Below, piece after piece: positions 34,549 through 45,819 of a DNA stretch of 64,000 nt (positions are counted from its first letter, which is position 1; every line of letters starts with the position of its first letter). The stretch is from the NCBI GenBank assembly GCA_911728455.2, contig OU452227.1, forward strand, positions 17,438,110 to 17,502,109. Reading direction: 5' to 3'. This stretch comes from Marthasterias glacialis. Lineage: Eukaryota; Echinodermata; Asteroidea; Forcipulatida; Asteriidae. Made by a program: the position numbers and the translations under genes. Below the pieces are notes generated by a model. That model was not told where the DNA came from. It saw nothing but the letters and a program-made list of their open reading frames with translations, and made no database searches.

Positions 34549-35000
34549 CGGGGGCATAGCCCCCGATCGCTCATGAGGTTTTTCAGTGATGCGAAGGTTT
34601 AAAATGGCCCTCAGATGCCGATCATTATAGACGACTCATAATTATTCGAAACGCAAGCTTTGAAAACCGTACTTTTTTGCGGATCCCCTGTTGGAGTACC
34701 GGTATATATGGACACAAATTCTAGTGGGGTACAGGGGGCGAAGCCCCCGGACGCTTTACGTTTTTAAGTGTTTTCAGGGCTAAGGAGGACCGTCAAGTTG
34801 CCGAAAATAGACGTTTAATTTTGAAATTCAAACTTTGAATACTTCCCCTTTTGTTGGAGTAATAGTGCAACAATTGTTATGGGGGTCCGGGGGCCCGGAC
34901 GCTCCACGGCTTTTAGTGTTTTCAGAGCGTAGAGTTCCGCACGTTACCGAGAATATTCAATTTGGTAATTCAGAGTTTGACTTCTCGTCCACTACAAGGA
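34549..35000 (+). repeat. Tandem repeat of about 150-185 bp with GGGGGCNNAGCCCCC hairpins
   Basis: Three diverged units start near 34549, 34734 and 34884. Each opens with GGGGGCATAGCCCCCGATCGCT or a variant, then TTTTNAGTGTTTTCAG, a GCCGA word and GTTGGAGTA. A related GATCCGGGGGCTAAGGGTGC word occurs at 35235. Confidence 0.7.
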
Positions 35001-35022
35001 TTAAACTAAAATTTTCACTCGG

Positions 35023-35064
35023 CAAATCCATTCGGCAAATCTCTAGGCTTGCCGAATGGATTTG
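35023..35064. repeat. Perfect 16 bp inverted repeat
   Basis: CAAATCCATTCGGCAA (35023-35038) and its exact reverse complement (35049-35064) are separated by the 10-base loop ATCTCTAGGC. Confidence 0.9.
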
Positions 35065-37080
35065 TGTTTAGCCCGAGCCCTTAAGTGAGTTTGGTGCTCA
35101 ATTTGCCGACTGTGGCTCTAAATGCCGACTTAGGAAAAATATTGGGGGTGTCACCCCCCCCCCCCCGGTCGCTAACGCCGCTGGTGGTTTTTCCAACCGT
35201 ACTGTCACCAATTTTTGGCTAGGTTATCATTGGCAGATCCGGGGGCTAAGGGTGCTGTAGCCCCCCCCCCCCCCCCAAACAAAAAAAAAACAAAAAAAGT
35301 AAATAAATAAATAAATAAAAAAAAAATTAAAAAAATAATTAATAATAATAATACTACTACTAATAATAGTATTAATAATAAGGGAGGGGGAGGGGAGAGG
35401 GGGGAGGAAGAACAGAATCAGTAAAAAACGTAAAGTATTCCCCATCATATCCCGCATGTCTCCCCTCATTTTCCCCTCACTGTGCTTTGTTTTCCCTCCC
35501 TTTGATTATTTCATTGTAATTCGTAAAGCATTGAAAAATTGGCTTTGATTCTCAGCTCCAATCCCCCCCCCCCCCCCCCCGCCCGAGAAATAATTATTCT
35601 GGACCCGCCCATGGTTAGGCTTGATCTACTACTGAGTGGCAAACATTTTAATGAATTTCTAAGTCGAATTCAGTAAAATAAAATAATAGTATACATTTTG
35701 AGAGCAGTGGTTTTCAAGAGAAGTTGTTATGATTTTTTTTTTACTCAGTTACGGACTTAGAAATTATTTTAACAAAGCTCTCTGAAATATTTTGAACAGC
35801 GGACTCCAGCTGGACTCATGTTTGGACCATGAGAGCTGAAACACGCCCCGGCTAGAATGCACCACCTTGTCCCGTGACTATATCAGGAAGGAAGGCCTCC
35901 TCCCTCGTTCCCAATCGAGTTTCTTTTTAATAGGACTATGGTATTTCTTGCTTGATCAATACAGACACTGCCTGATTGTGCACCAATGCCAGAAATTGAA
36001 TCATAGGCTGGGAATTTAATTTCATCATATTTGATTTCATTTCATTTCCTCGGCGTGTTTATAGACGACAGGTCTAGTAAAAAGCCGAACTATATAGCTC
36101 AGCTGTGCCTACAATATGTCTATATCCAACGTAAACATTCTCAAAATATATATTCATTAAAAGAAACAGGCATGTATTAAAGCAAATAACAATTACAGTA
36201 CAGGTGAAATCACTAGAGGTTCGTTTGATAAAAATAGCCCTTTATGGTATTGCCGGTAAATTAGATTGGTGGAAAGTAGCATGTACACGCAATGATTAAT
36301 GTCTGTGTCTGGAATTGCTTCGTATGTGTTTTTCATTGTTGAATACATTTACGGAAAAACAAGTTATGCATGTTTGCCTGGACAGAAAACCCGTCATCAA
36401 CCGGTTTTAGTTGTTTCCCCTCTCGACAGCTGATTCGATGGAAGTGTCACCTCCTGTTAGAGGAGAGATGCGGTATATCTATTGAAGAGATTATCAGAAG
36501 ATACTTTGATTGGATATATCCAAATAAACTCGGCCTACACTCATAAAGCCAAGTACGTTATTTTCCAAGTCGGTGAATCTTCGGCAAACTTGCTCATGCC
36601 TTATAATCATTATTTATATGTATAGACAAAAACTGTATGAAAAACAAACCACTTGATTTTTTCTTTTTTCCGTTTTTTGCACCGTTGCAAAACTTCTGAG
36701 ATATTCAGTATGGCCATTTGACCTAGGCTTATGTTTTTATATCCATCTAGATCACACAAATATCAGAAAGGCTTTTGGCGTACGTTCAAAACGTGTCGTA
36801 GGATGCACTTGTGACGTAGCACTTCACTTCCTTAATCTGATTGGTCAAAAGTTACATCTTGGTAACTTTTACGAAAGATTTCACTTTTTCTTCGTTTTTA
36901 CCCCTCAGTCCCATAGGCTCAGAAGGGGTATTGTCTTACCCTACACCGTCCCTCGGTCCGGACATCCGTCCGGCTGGAAACTGGAAACCGTCCGGATGAT
37001 AACTTAAGTTACAATTGACATTTGGACTTGCAACTTGAGTGGGGGTTACCCTTGGGGAAAGGAAAGTTAGGAGTGTTTGG
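35065..37080. other. Intergenic with poly-C and AAT-type simple repeats
   Basis: It contains poly-C tracts at 35153-35166, 35262-35276 and 35564-35580 and an A/TAAT-rich microsatellite at 35280-35375. No gene was seen. The minus frame 35227-35469 is a read-through of these tracts. Confidence 0.55.
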
Positions 37081-37088
37081 GGGTCAAA

Positions 37089-37107
37089 AGGTCAAAGGTC
37101 AAGGTCA
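37089..37107 (+). promoter_or_regulatory. Three AGGTCA half-sites (DR1 plus DR0)
   Basis: AGGTCA occurs at 37089-37094, 37096-37101 and 37102-37107, giving one repeat spaced by 1 and one by 0. DR1 is the preferred site of HNF4/RXR/COUP-TF-type nuclear receptors, and TCAAGGTCA is the NR5A/ERR monomer site. The surrounding GTCAAAGGTCAAGGTCACAG style is common in dispersed repeats, so regulatory use is only possible. Confidence 0.3.
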
Positions 37108-39347
37108 CAGTGGTGAGTTAGTTGGAAACTGGGCACTTTTCGTTTCCGGATGATAACTTCAGGTAGTTTTTATTTCACCCATCTTTCATCCCCACACTTC
37201 ATTACCATACCCACGGCTGACGGGTCCAACAGCATCGCTATATTTTTTTCTTTCTTTTCAATTTTCAATACTATAGTGAGCCCATTAACGCAGCAATCTT
37301 CTATTCAAATATTTGCTCTTATAATTATCTTGGGCAGTTATATGAAAAGATCGATAGTTATTGTAGTTTGTACCCTTCGTAGTGTTAATATAATTGTGTA
37401 CCGTAGAGACGTTTGGGTGAAACTATGAAGCAGTAAACAGTACAGACAAACAATTTCATTCTAGTTTTTGTCGAACAGGTTTGCCTTACATGGATGTAAA
37501 AGCGCTCTCCCATCCGTTTCGCTCATCCCCTTTCTGTATTCATCTGCATAAAGAAAGATGCTATTTTTGGCACATTCAAAGATTGTCAATGGGTGCATTG
37601 TTGTCGTGCCTTATATTTCACATCCGTTATGATTGGACAAAAGTTACTTCATTTCATGCATTTCACAGGAGCATCAACATTAACGGACAACATAGCACCC
37701 GTATTGAAAAGTCTGTACAAAATAACGTGACAGTAAAATAGCAGGGTGTTTATTGAGTGCATTATATGCTATGTAATTTAAAACAAGTCTTACCTTATCT
37801 TTGAAATACCCGGCATACAACAGCGAATATGAATCTTGCAGCAGGCCTATTTTTCTCAAAAACAGATTTTACTTCTGCGATTTAAAGACTACCAATGGTT
37901 GTGGACTAATGTTCCAACATGATTTCCAGCTACGATACTCATAGTACATCACCAAGAATCTCGTACAATCTCGTCGTATCGGACGTCTTTCACGAGTCAG
38001 TGGAGTCGGTCATAACTTTTAACGCTTTTCATGAGCCTAAAAGTGACGTCATTATACTCGAGATAAGACGGAGTTTCACCTTTCGTAAGTTCGAATATAC
38101 TGACGGTACATAGAGGGAGCCATTACAGAGGTCATCCAGTTGGCTGAATTCTCTTGCAGATTAATTCCCGTGCCGACTTTAAATTATAAAGCAGATCCAC
38201 ACTTTAATTCCCGTAGCGCATTCAAGCTTGGCCGAACATTGCCGTTCTAAGACGAGTGCTGACAAGCTTTCACAACCTATTATAGATTGGTTGGTTGTAG
38301 GCCGCTTCATTTGTTTCAGATTACTTTTTCTGAATAGATCGCTAAGTCCGTCCAACTTGAATGTACATCAAAGCGTACGATTAATCTGAGTTTTTGTGGC
38401 TTCTCTGGGCCTAAAAGAGGCTATTAATTATTGATTAAAGCATGTTTGAAAGCGATTGAATCATCCTGGACCGGTTCTTCGAGGCTCGTATTTTAATGCT
38501 TGCCTGGTTACGAGCGCCCTCTTTTGATATTTATTCGTATAAGGTTTTATCATTATATTATACACTAAATGACAATTTTATTTTGATGCTTAACTTAGAC
38601 AACTATGTCATCATATTAGGCTCAATTGGTATTTTACCAATTAGTATATCACCTCATGATATCCTTACCTTCGCTCAGCTCCAGTACATTGCCTTAAACC
38701 AAAACATGAGAGAGACCGGTCTGGCCGAGCGAAATCCTGACCGTAACTGCCCATAGGGAAACTGCATATTCTAGAATTTCAGTTCCAAACTGTAACCAAC
38801 TCATACTACTAATGGTGAGGGTGTTATTGGAAAAAACATTTTCTTGACTATTTTAATTATTATTTTACAGTCACGTTACCAAAAAAGTACGGGCTATTTT
38901 GTATTTTAAGTGCTCATTGGTTAAAAGTTCCTCATATCAAGCATACCACATGAGGGCGCTAGGCAAGAAGATGGAGCCATACCCCAACGATGGAGCAGAC
39001 GACAATTATTTATTAGTCTAGAATCCGCCTCCTCTAAGGAGTAAGTTGTTGCTACATAGACTGGAATCTGATACAGTGGTCCTTGCACGCACGTGTTATT
39101 TCGTTTATTGAATTATCGCCGGGAGCGCTGTGAGAGTGCAAGTCTGAACTTGTTTCGAATCAACATGTGTCGGCTTTAAGAATAAGATTAAAAAGTTGAC
39201 TTTTCGCTCAATACAGTGCAGCATGCAGCATGAAATGTGCATTGTCCACAATTGTATTGACGGACTCAACGTGGTATTTCTCAGTTTTGACGGACGGGTT
39301 TTCCGACGAAGAGATTTAGTTTTATACTTGTTAATAAAAGTTAGAAG
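37108..39347. other. Intergenic, no supported gene
   Basis: GTCCGG-rich words at 36955-37000 (TCCGGACATCCGTCCGG) and 37140 belong to a dispersed sequence. Frames at 37150-37428, 37481-37741 and 38496-38756 lack domains. A promoter for the exon at 39348 should lie at the right edge. Confidence 0.4.
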
Positions 39348-39405
39348 ATGAACCATCATGACCATGGAGGTGCGGAACGAAGGGACTATCCTCACTATAA
39401 TATTG
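39348..39405 (+). CDS. Candidate first coding exon, His-rich N-terminus
   Basis: The ATG at 39348 has an in-frame TAG two codons upstream, so it is a natural start. Nineteen codons (MNHHDHGGAERRDYPHYNI) plus one base lead exactly to a near-consensus donor, ATTG|GTAAGT. The His/Asp cluster could bind metal, as in the N-termini of copper transporters, but nothing else supports that. The next exon must start in phase 1 (two bases completing a Gly codon) and was not found. The intron or flanking DNA downstream contains a 640 bp foldback and GPCR 2 on the same strand. Product unknown; a chance ORF with a good donor is possible. Confidence 0.42.
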
Positions 39406-39764
39406 GTAAGTTTGAAATTCCGTGTCGAGATGAAACGTGACCTTACTGAGCTGAGGCCTTCAAACTATTGAACAATATTAGCAATAGCACAGAGCAACTT
39501 TCTCCATGGTACAGTGTAGAAAAGTTAGACTATAGGCTAGGGTAGGGAATTTCTCCAAACACAACAGGGGCCACTGTAAAAAGCTTTTTAAGCCAACATT
39601 ATGTAGGAAACGCTCCTTCTGTCCAACGTATAAAATAACTGGCGTAAATTCCCTTAAGTTATTTGTTAATTGTTACAAAAACTTTGCAAATAAGTACTAA
39701 AGGATGAGTGTCATACTGCCTTGTTAAAGTTTCCTATTTAATAATAAGTCAGTTGAAAAAATAG

Positions 39765-40405
39765 CCCCATAAATACTGCCAATACGTTGGACTCTTCTCT
39801 GCTCCTTGACCTTGGCCCTATGACTATGAGTGTGACCATTTTTTTTTAGTACCCTCAAAAATGTGAGATGAAATTTCCGTTTGAGACTTACATTTTTTTG
39901 CAAAAATCTTTGCAAAAATCTCAGGGCTGATGATGCTGCCACATTCAAACATTGTCGGATTGCGCTATGACTAACCGCAGAATGTTGTGCTTACGCCCTG
40001 CTGTGGCCCATATAGAAGTACTTGCTTTACAGGGCTCCGTAAGCGCTTATGGTGCCCTATTCTTCGCTGAAGCACCAGAATTCTTTGGTAACCAGCACTA
40101 TGAAATTGGGCCAGGTCATAGTGCTGTAAAGTGCGCATGCGCAACAGCAACCATCATGGCAAAGACGATATTTGAATGTGTTGGTATCACTATCAGCCCT
40201 GAGATTTTTCATAAAATTCCACCAAAAGGAGTGATCGCATCGCGATTTTAATGTACTCCAGACTCTTATGCCATGACCGACTGATCGAGGGGAAAATTTT
40301 GGCCAAAAAAATGTAGGGCTCAATTCATAAGTTCATCTCACATTTTGGGGGTATAATGGTCATAGGGCCAAGGAGCAGAGTCCAGCGTATTGCAACTATT
40401 ACTTT
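39765..40405. mobile_element. Large foldback element, about 640 bp, with a nested MITE
   Basis: Left-arm words AATACGTTGGACTCTTCTCT, CTTGGCCCTATGAC and AATGTGAGATGAAA recur inverted on the right (40400 back to 40310). The inner arms ATCTCAGGGCTGATGATG and ACATTCAAACAT also pair with 40240-40160. The whole element is a near-complete palindrome interrupted by a GGCCCAATTTCATAG MITE at 40003-40112. Open frames on both strands here are reflections of the palindrome. Confidence 0.8.
40003..40112. mobile_element. MITE of the GGCCCAATTTCATAG family, nested
   Basis: It sits near the centre of the larger foldback. Right end reversed: GGCCCAATTTCATAGTGCTGG; left end: GGCCCATATAGAAGTACTTG. Middle words CAGGGCTCCGTAAGCGCTTA match the fragment near 10750. 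Confidence 0.55.
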
Positions 40406-41407
40406 TGTAGGTGGCTACTGAAAGATTAGCCTACCTGTTCGAGCCCCTTTTATGTTTTGTCCAATTTATTTAATTGAAATCTCTGAGAACACCCATAAAA
40501 TGGGCCTTGCTCATGATGATGTGACGTCATGGTGGAACAACCAACAAGTGGTGGTGTAACCCCCCTTCCCCCCATGTGCCCACCCCCCCCCCCCTCCATT
40601 TGAAATCTGGACTTCGAAGGTTAAAATTACCAGTGTAAAAAAAACAATGTTACAGTTTATGAGCTTTTATGAAGGAATTTCAATGTTCTAAAAAAATGTT
40701 TTCTATTTACACGCAGGCAATGAATTTGTCCTTATCCAGGTCTTTAACTAACTCATGGCACCCACAGCAATTGCCTTGTTGCCCTGTGTTTTTGCTGCGG
40801 TGCCCTTTGCAATGTTCCAATACAAATTTATATTTTCCTCATAGATGTGCCCCTTACCAGAGAAAAATTGCCGTGCCCTTTCAAGAGTAAGGTTCAAGGT
40901 CTTCTTATCCCCACATTGCTGAAAAAGAATTGCAAGCGGAAACTACGGTTTTAATTGGCCAAAATACCGCCTAGAAAATATGGTGCACCCCCTTGTGGCC
41001 CCCCCTTAAATTTACACTCGCTGCTGGGGCTAGGAATGTAACTATAATATCTCTCATTTCCAACAGTCACATGTAAACATCATGAGCCAGGCTTGTTTTT
41101 GTGGGCATTCCCAGAGAGCGTTGTTTTATATAAAAAAAAGTATAAAAAGAGGGGTCACAAATGTGCTTTACAATGCATTCATTGTTTGTACACATGAATC
41201 GTTAGTTAATCAAAAGGTCAAACTGAAAGCTCTTCTGATTGAATATGATGTAAATTCAGGAGTAAACAAACTCCAAAAGTATTATGTTTTGGTCGCAGAT
41301 AGATGATTCACCACACTGAATTATAAAGACATAAATGTATAATAAGGAAGGATTTGCGGTGACACCATGTGGTAAATCTCTTTTTTGAAGGAACCGGTTG
41401 ACTCAAC
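40406..41407. other. Intergenic, no supported gene
   Basis: It includes a poly-C stretch (40580-40594) of the family described under findings. The frame 41082-41306 follows a fair acceptor (TTTCCAACAG) but has no donor or domain. Confidence 0.4.
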
Positions 41408-41438
41408 GTTTCGGACAGTATACTCTGTCCATCGTCAG
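41408..41438 (-). repeat. Penelope-like hairpin motif (CTGACGA-stem-GAAAC)
   Basis: Minus strand: CTGACGA, T, GGACAG-AGTATA-CTGTCC (6 bp perfect stem), GAAACGTTGAGTC. It has the same architecture as 2404-2431, with one extra base before stem II. GGTTGA and TCAACC on either side (41466-41471 and 41397-41402) could close an outer helix. Probably the end of a Penelope-like element; ribozyme activity is unproven. Confidence 0.45.
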
Positions 41439-43707
41439 GAGACTGTAGGCCTACTCCTGAAATTTCAACCAAAGAATGAGTTACATCTTTCTGATTTTCA
41501 CAACTCAAATCAATGCCAATGGGAACAATATTTACCAAAATGACATTCTTTAAAGAAAATGGCCCAAAACATACCTAAGCTGTCCATTAGTAGAGTCTTG
41601 AGATTTGAATCTGTTAGTGATATTGTACTCGTGGCTAAGGTTAGCCCAAAATATAGCCCCATAAACTGTATATAAACTACTTCTGTAAATCTCATTTCTT
41701 GTTACATCCTTAAATTTGGTAGTTGAAAACTGTTAGTAAAATTTAGGCATACTTATTTGAAAATCAATCAATGTCTTTTGGCCACATGGGCACAGTAGGG
41801 CCAAGAGTTTGAGCTGGAGGGAGTTCACAGTAAATTGGCATTATTTATGGGGCTAGGCAAGGATCTATTTCACCCAGTGAGACTGATGTCACAACGCCCT
41901 CTAGTGGTGATGTAGTGTACAAGCTCACTGTTAATATCATAGTACCTGTAACCAGTAATTTCAGGCTTTGAATTTCATCTTTGAGAGCGCAAGGCCCTTT
42001 TTCATTTTGCTAAGGGCACTTCCATTGGAAAGTCTTAAAGTCTATGGGAAGCTGTTGAAGTGACACCAAGGCCCAGACCAGGGCAACAGAGTGTGTGGTC
42101 CCTTTGTAATTCCAGGCCTGTAAGCTTTGCCTGTCCAGGCTGTCTTTCAACTAGAGATGCAACTTTTCTGATTTAAATATTCTGCCCCCAAATTCTGATT
42201 TTTATTCCAACCCCCAAAAATAACTTTTCCCCCAACTTATGTCCTAAAATTTATGATTAAATCCGAAATACTTGGAAAATGCTGTGACATTTTTTAATGA
42301 TGACATTATGACAATGATAATCTTGTCTGTTCAGAAGCACTGTTAGTGGCTTCTACCAGTTTGCACCATTTTCCAGATATGGTTAAAGCATTTTACGCAT
42401 AAAGTTATGCATTGACCTATGACCTGGCAGAAACTTTGAGAGGATAAGTGTCTGATGCACTCATGTGGAGAATCGTCAATGTTTGAAGATTATTTTCATA
42501 TATTTTTCCAAAGTACTACGGTTTTTAAGATAATCTTGAAGATACTTAAAAATGTTTGAAGAACAAATTTCAATGCAACTTGGTCGCAACACTTATCACA
42601 GGTAAAGAAGAAAAAAAACTTTTAACGTGACCGATGCATAAATTAGTAATTCGGAAGATCATTATTTATTGTGAACTCTTTAACGTCTAGCATTGTTAAA
42701 ATTAATCATTTTTTTTTTCATTGAGTATTTTATTCCCATTAACTCAGCCCCTGGTCCCACTACCACCTGTGGGGTTCACACTGAGTGCAGCGCCGACACC
42801 TGCTTCATATTGCCTAAATCCCAGACATTGCCCAAATTCGAGACTTGCATTTTTTAGCATTGGAATTTTCAATAGCCAGTTGCATCTCTGCCAACAAACC
42901 TTGGTTTAATTTGAAAGCCCCATACTCTCTTTAATTTTGATCTACATACTGTAGAATAATTAAATCTTTCCTCCTTATTTGCTGTTTTTATTATTTCTTC
43001 TTATCTACGTAATATTTTTAATTATGTTTTATTTCGAGGAGATTAGCATGAAATAAATGTTGACTTGAATTGAATTCTTGTGATTTTTATGTTATTGGCC
43101 CCGTTTAGCAGATTTTAATATTAAAATTAGTCTCAATAGATGCACATGAATCTGTCATGTATTAAGTCAACAGATGACTGATGGTTTATAAGATCATGTT
43201 GCACTTCCATATAATCGTAAAAACCATTGATTGATTTATTTCTGCTAGTTAATAAACACTATACATTAAAATAGCACCCTCATCTACAGATTTTGTACAG
43301 CTTACAAAGATAAACAAATATTTTGATACTTTCAACTATTAGTTGAATGCATTCCAAGTTTCTGAAAGCTTTTATACATTTGTGGAGGGATATGGTCCTT
43401 TAAATTGTTTTGTTTATTTGGGGTGCTGGATTGTTTGTTTCATGATTTATTATTATTGTTATTTATTTATTTATTTATTTATTTATTTTTTGGGGGGGAA
43501 GTACATTTATTCCTTTTTAACATTTTATTTGTTTGCTTATTTGCTTATTTTATTACTTTTATTCATATTTTTATTTAATTCATAGGCATACTACTATCAT
43601 CTATGTCAAAGGTGGGAAAAAAATTATTGGCATATTCAAAGCAGTTTGGTAAAACAAATATCTGCAGTTCGTCAATAGATGGTACCACAAACCCTTTTGT
43701 TTAAGAT
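41439..43707. other. Intergenic with dispersed repeat tail
   Basis: Bases 42915-43070 repeat the sequence at 22290-22510 in the same orientation. An ATTT microsatellite lies at 43455-43487. No gene seen; frame 42721-42909 is proline-rich but unsupported. Confidence 0.45.
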
Positions 43708-43880
43708 GAGGTTTCAGTTGGCTTAGTGGTATTTTTCCTTGTCTTCAGGACCCCGGTTCGAATCCCACCGGGAGCATTGTGTGGATTGGGTTTTCAGTCC
43801 CTACCTGATTGCATGGCTAAGTTAGCTGTCTTAGAATCCTTGGCTTCACACCCAGAATTAATAAATGAAATGACAAAACT
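43708..43880 (+). mobile_element. tRNA-derived SINE, internally deleted copy
   Basis: A box AGTTGGCTTAGTGGTA and an intact B box GGTTCGAATCCCACC are followed by GTGTGGATTGGGTTTTCAGT, then a deletion of about 100 bp relative to 22877-23160, then CCTTGGCTTCACACCC and AATTAATAAATGAAAT. Confidence 0.85.
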
Positions 43881-44089
43881 ACTTTCATTACAGTGAGTTT
43901 TAAGTGTTTGAACATTTTATATATTGCCTTAAGAAGGTGGACCAATCACTTTAAAAGTGACATATGTGGGTTGATAAACATTTTACAGATGTATCTAGAT
44001 GAATCGTCTTTTTAAATACATATCATGTTAGCAGCCTGGAAACCACTTTTATGTTGAGTTATCAAGAAAAAAGGTAAATAATAAATTGG

Positions 44090-44640
44090 AGGTTTAACCA
44101 GTTGCCACTGGGACTCTTTCATTTTTTTCCCCCGTCCAGCCTGCCAGGATTATTTTCTCGGAATTGCCTGGAATCATTTTTCTTTGAGAGTATCGCTGGC
44201 AAGAAATCTTGACTTGACAAAGCCAAAAGATTCAAAGATTCTTTTTATTGCACCGTGATTTTAGTTTTCTCTATCGAGAATATACCAAATTCATGCACCG
44301 TGAATTGCAAAAACTCGACCGTGTGCTACGGCTTAGTTTCAAATATAAGTCCAGAACCACAATGAATGAACTATGGTGGAAGCCACTCTATGTCTTATAC
44401 TCCTCTTATTGGAAAAAAGAACAAAAAGGTCTGGAATCTGGTATTACACAATAATGCCTGCATAATAACCAAAAATTTCCAAAATATTGAGTGCCATCTG
44501 TCCACGCTCAGCAGTGGAATGTCCAGGCAATCTTTGTTCTGGTACTCAGATTTTACAAAGTGGCGTGTTTACATTTGTTTGCTGGTTAAAAAAATATTTT
44601 TGTGGATACAAGTCAGCTGGCACCAACTGGTAACAGTAAT
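44090..44640 (+). repeat. Dispersed repeat flanking GPCR 2, left copy
   Basis: The order of words AACCAGTTGCC, GATTATTTT/GGAATTGCC, TTTCTTTGAG, CACCGTGAATTGCAAAA, AATGAATGAACTATGGTGGAAGCC, CAGCAGTGGAATGTCC and GCTGGCACCAACTGG is shared with 47750-48520. Both copies are in the same orientation. Confidence 0.75.
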
Positions 44641-45819
44641 ACTTTGTGTAACAATGTTGTTGTTTTTTTACCCCACACTTACATGTGATCAGTGTAGGGT
44701 TTAAAAAAAGAAATAAATAATTTTTTTTAATCTACATCCCTGGAGCAATTATAACATGAATTTTCTATAGACCACTCCGCTCAGAACCCTTGCCCCCCCC
44801 CCTTTTCCCCCAACAAAAATGAGATTGAAAAATACACAAATGAATGGTTTGATAAATCACATACCCCCCCCCCCCCCCGAAATTATGTCTTTTTCCCCCC
44901 GCTTGCCTCTGCCTCCAAAAAATTTTGGTTACGCCACTGCTTGAGCCTTTTATTAAGTGTTCTGCATACACCTGTACATACACAGGCTTTCTCTGATATC
45001 AGCCTCTATCACTCAACAGTAAACTATGAAGGTAAAACAAACATTTTAAAATGAGCTGTGTCCGTCATGCTTGTCAGTTCATGTATATTAGCTGTCATGA
45101 TCACAGTGCTTTATTAATTTGGATGACAAAAACTGATTCCAGTGTAGTGATAAGAGTATGGTGGTTTCTTTTCTCATCAATCCATTTTTCCACTTGATGA
45201 AGCCGAGTCAATCCATTACTTTCGACTAAAAGCTTTCTGATGAGTAATTAAGTTTGAAATTGATGGTTTGCATTAAACAGCTTTGACATTTTACCCGCTC
45301 TCTAACTGTGTTTATAAAGTTAGCAGCGCTCAGTGGATAAGAGCAAACACTTCAAAGTGGTGTCTGATAGAGAAAGCGGTCTGTTTGTTCTGTGCCATGC
45401 ATGCTTTGTTGTATACGACTTTGAACGCATTCTATGAAGAAAAATATGTGTCTTCTCGAATCTACACTGATGATTTGTTCCGTGTCATGAGTAGTTTAAC
45501 GTGATTTGGGACAGGATTCACGGAAAAAAACCATCTCAAAGTTACAAGATGCAACCAAATTAGAATATTTGTGGATCTGTGGCTCTCATCACTCATAAGG
45601 GTGTGTGATTGAATTACATTCAGCAGGTTGCTTATAGACTACATGTGTAACATTGCTGGGTTCCTGTGTGCAGGGATCCTCTGATTTATGTCTGCGGTAA
45701 ACCACTTTACAACTATGAACAGTATCTTCATAATCTAACAACCACTATAGGCCTACATTTGGATGGATAGGTGATCAACTTGTAATTTAAATTTATGCAA
45801 CTGAAAGACTTGGACAGTC
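44641..45819. other. Upstream region of GPCR 2
   Basis: It holds two poly-C tracts (44790-44812 and 44866-44878) of the GTTACGCCACTG-ending repeat. A promoter should lie here, but no clear TATA or initiator can be chosen. Frame 45283-45504 has no domain. Confidence 0.4.

Noticed and set aside
39952-40323. Overlapping frames of 88-99 codons on both strands
   Set aside because: They mirror each other within the large palindrome and nested MITE.
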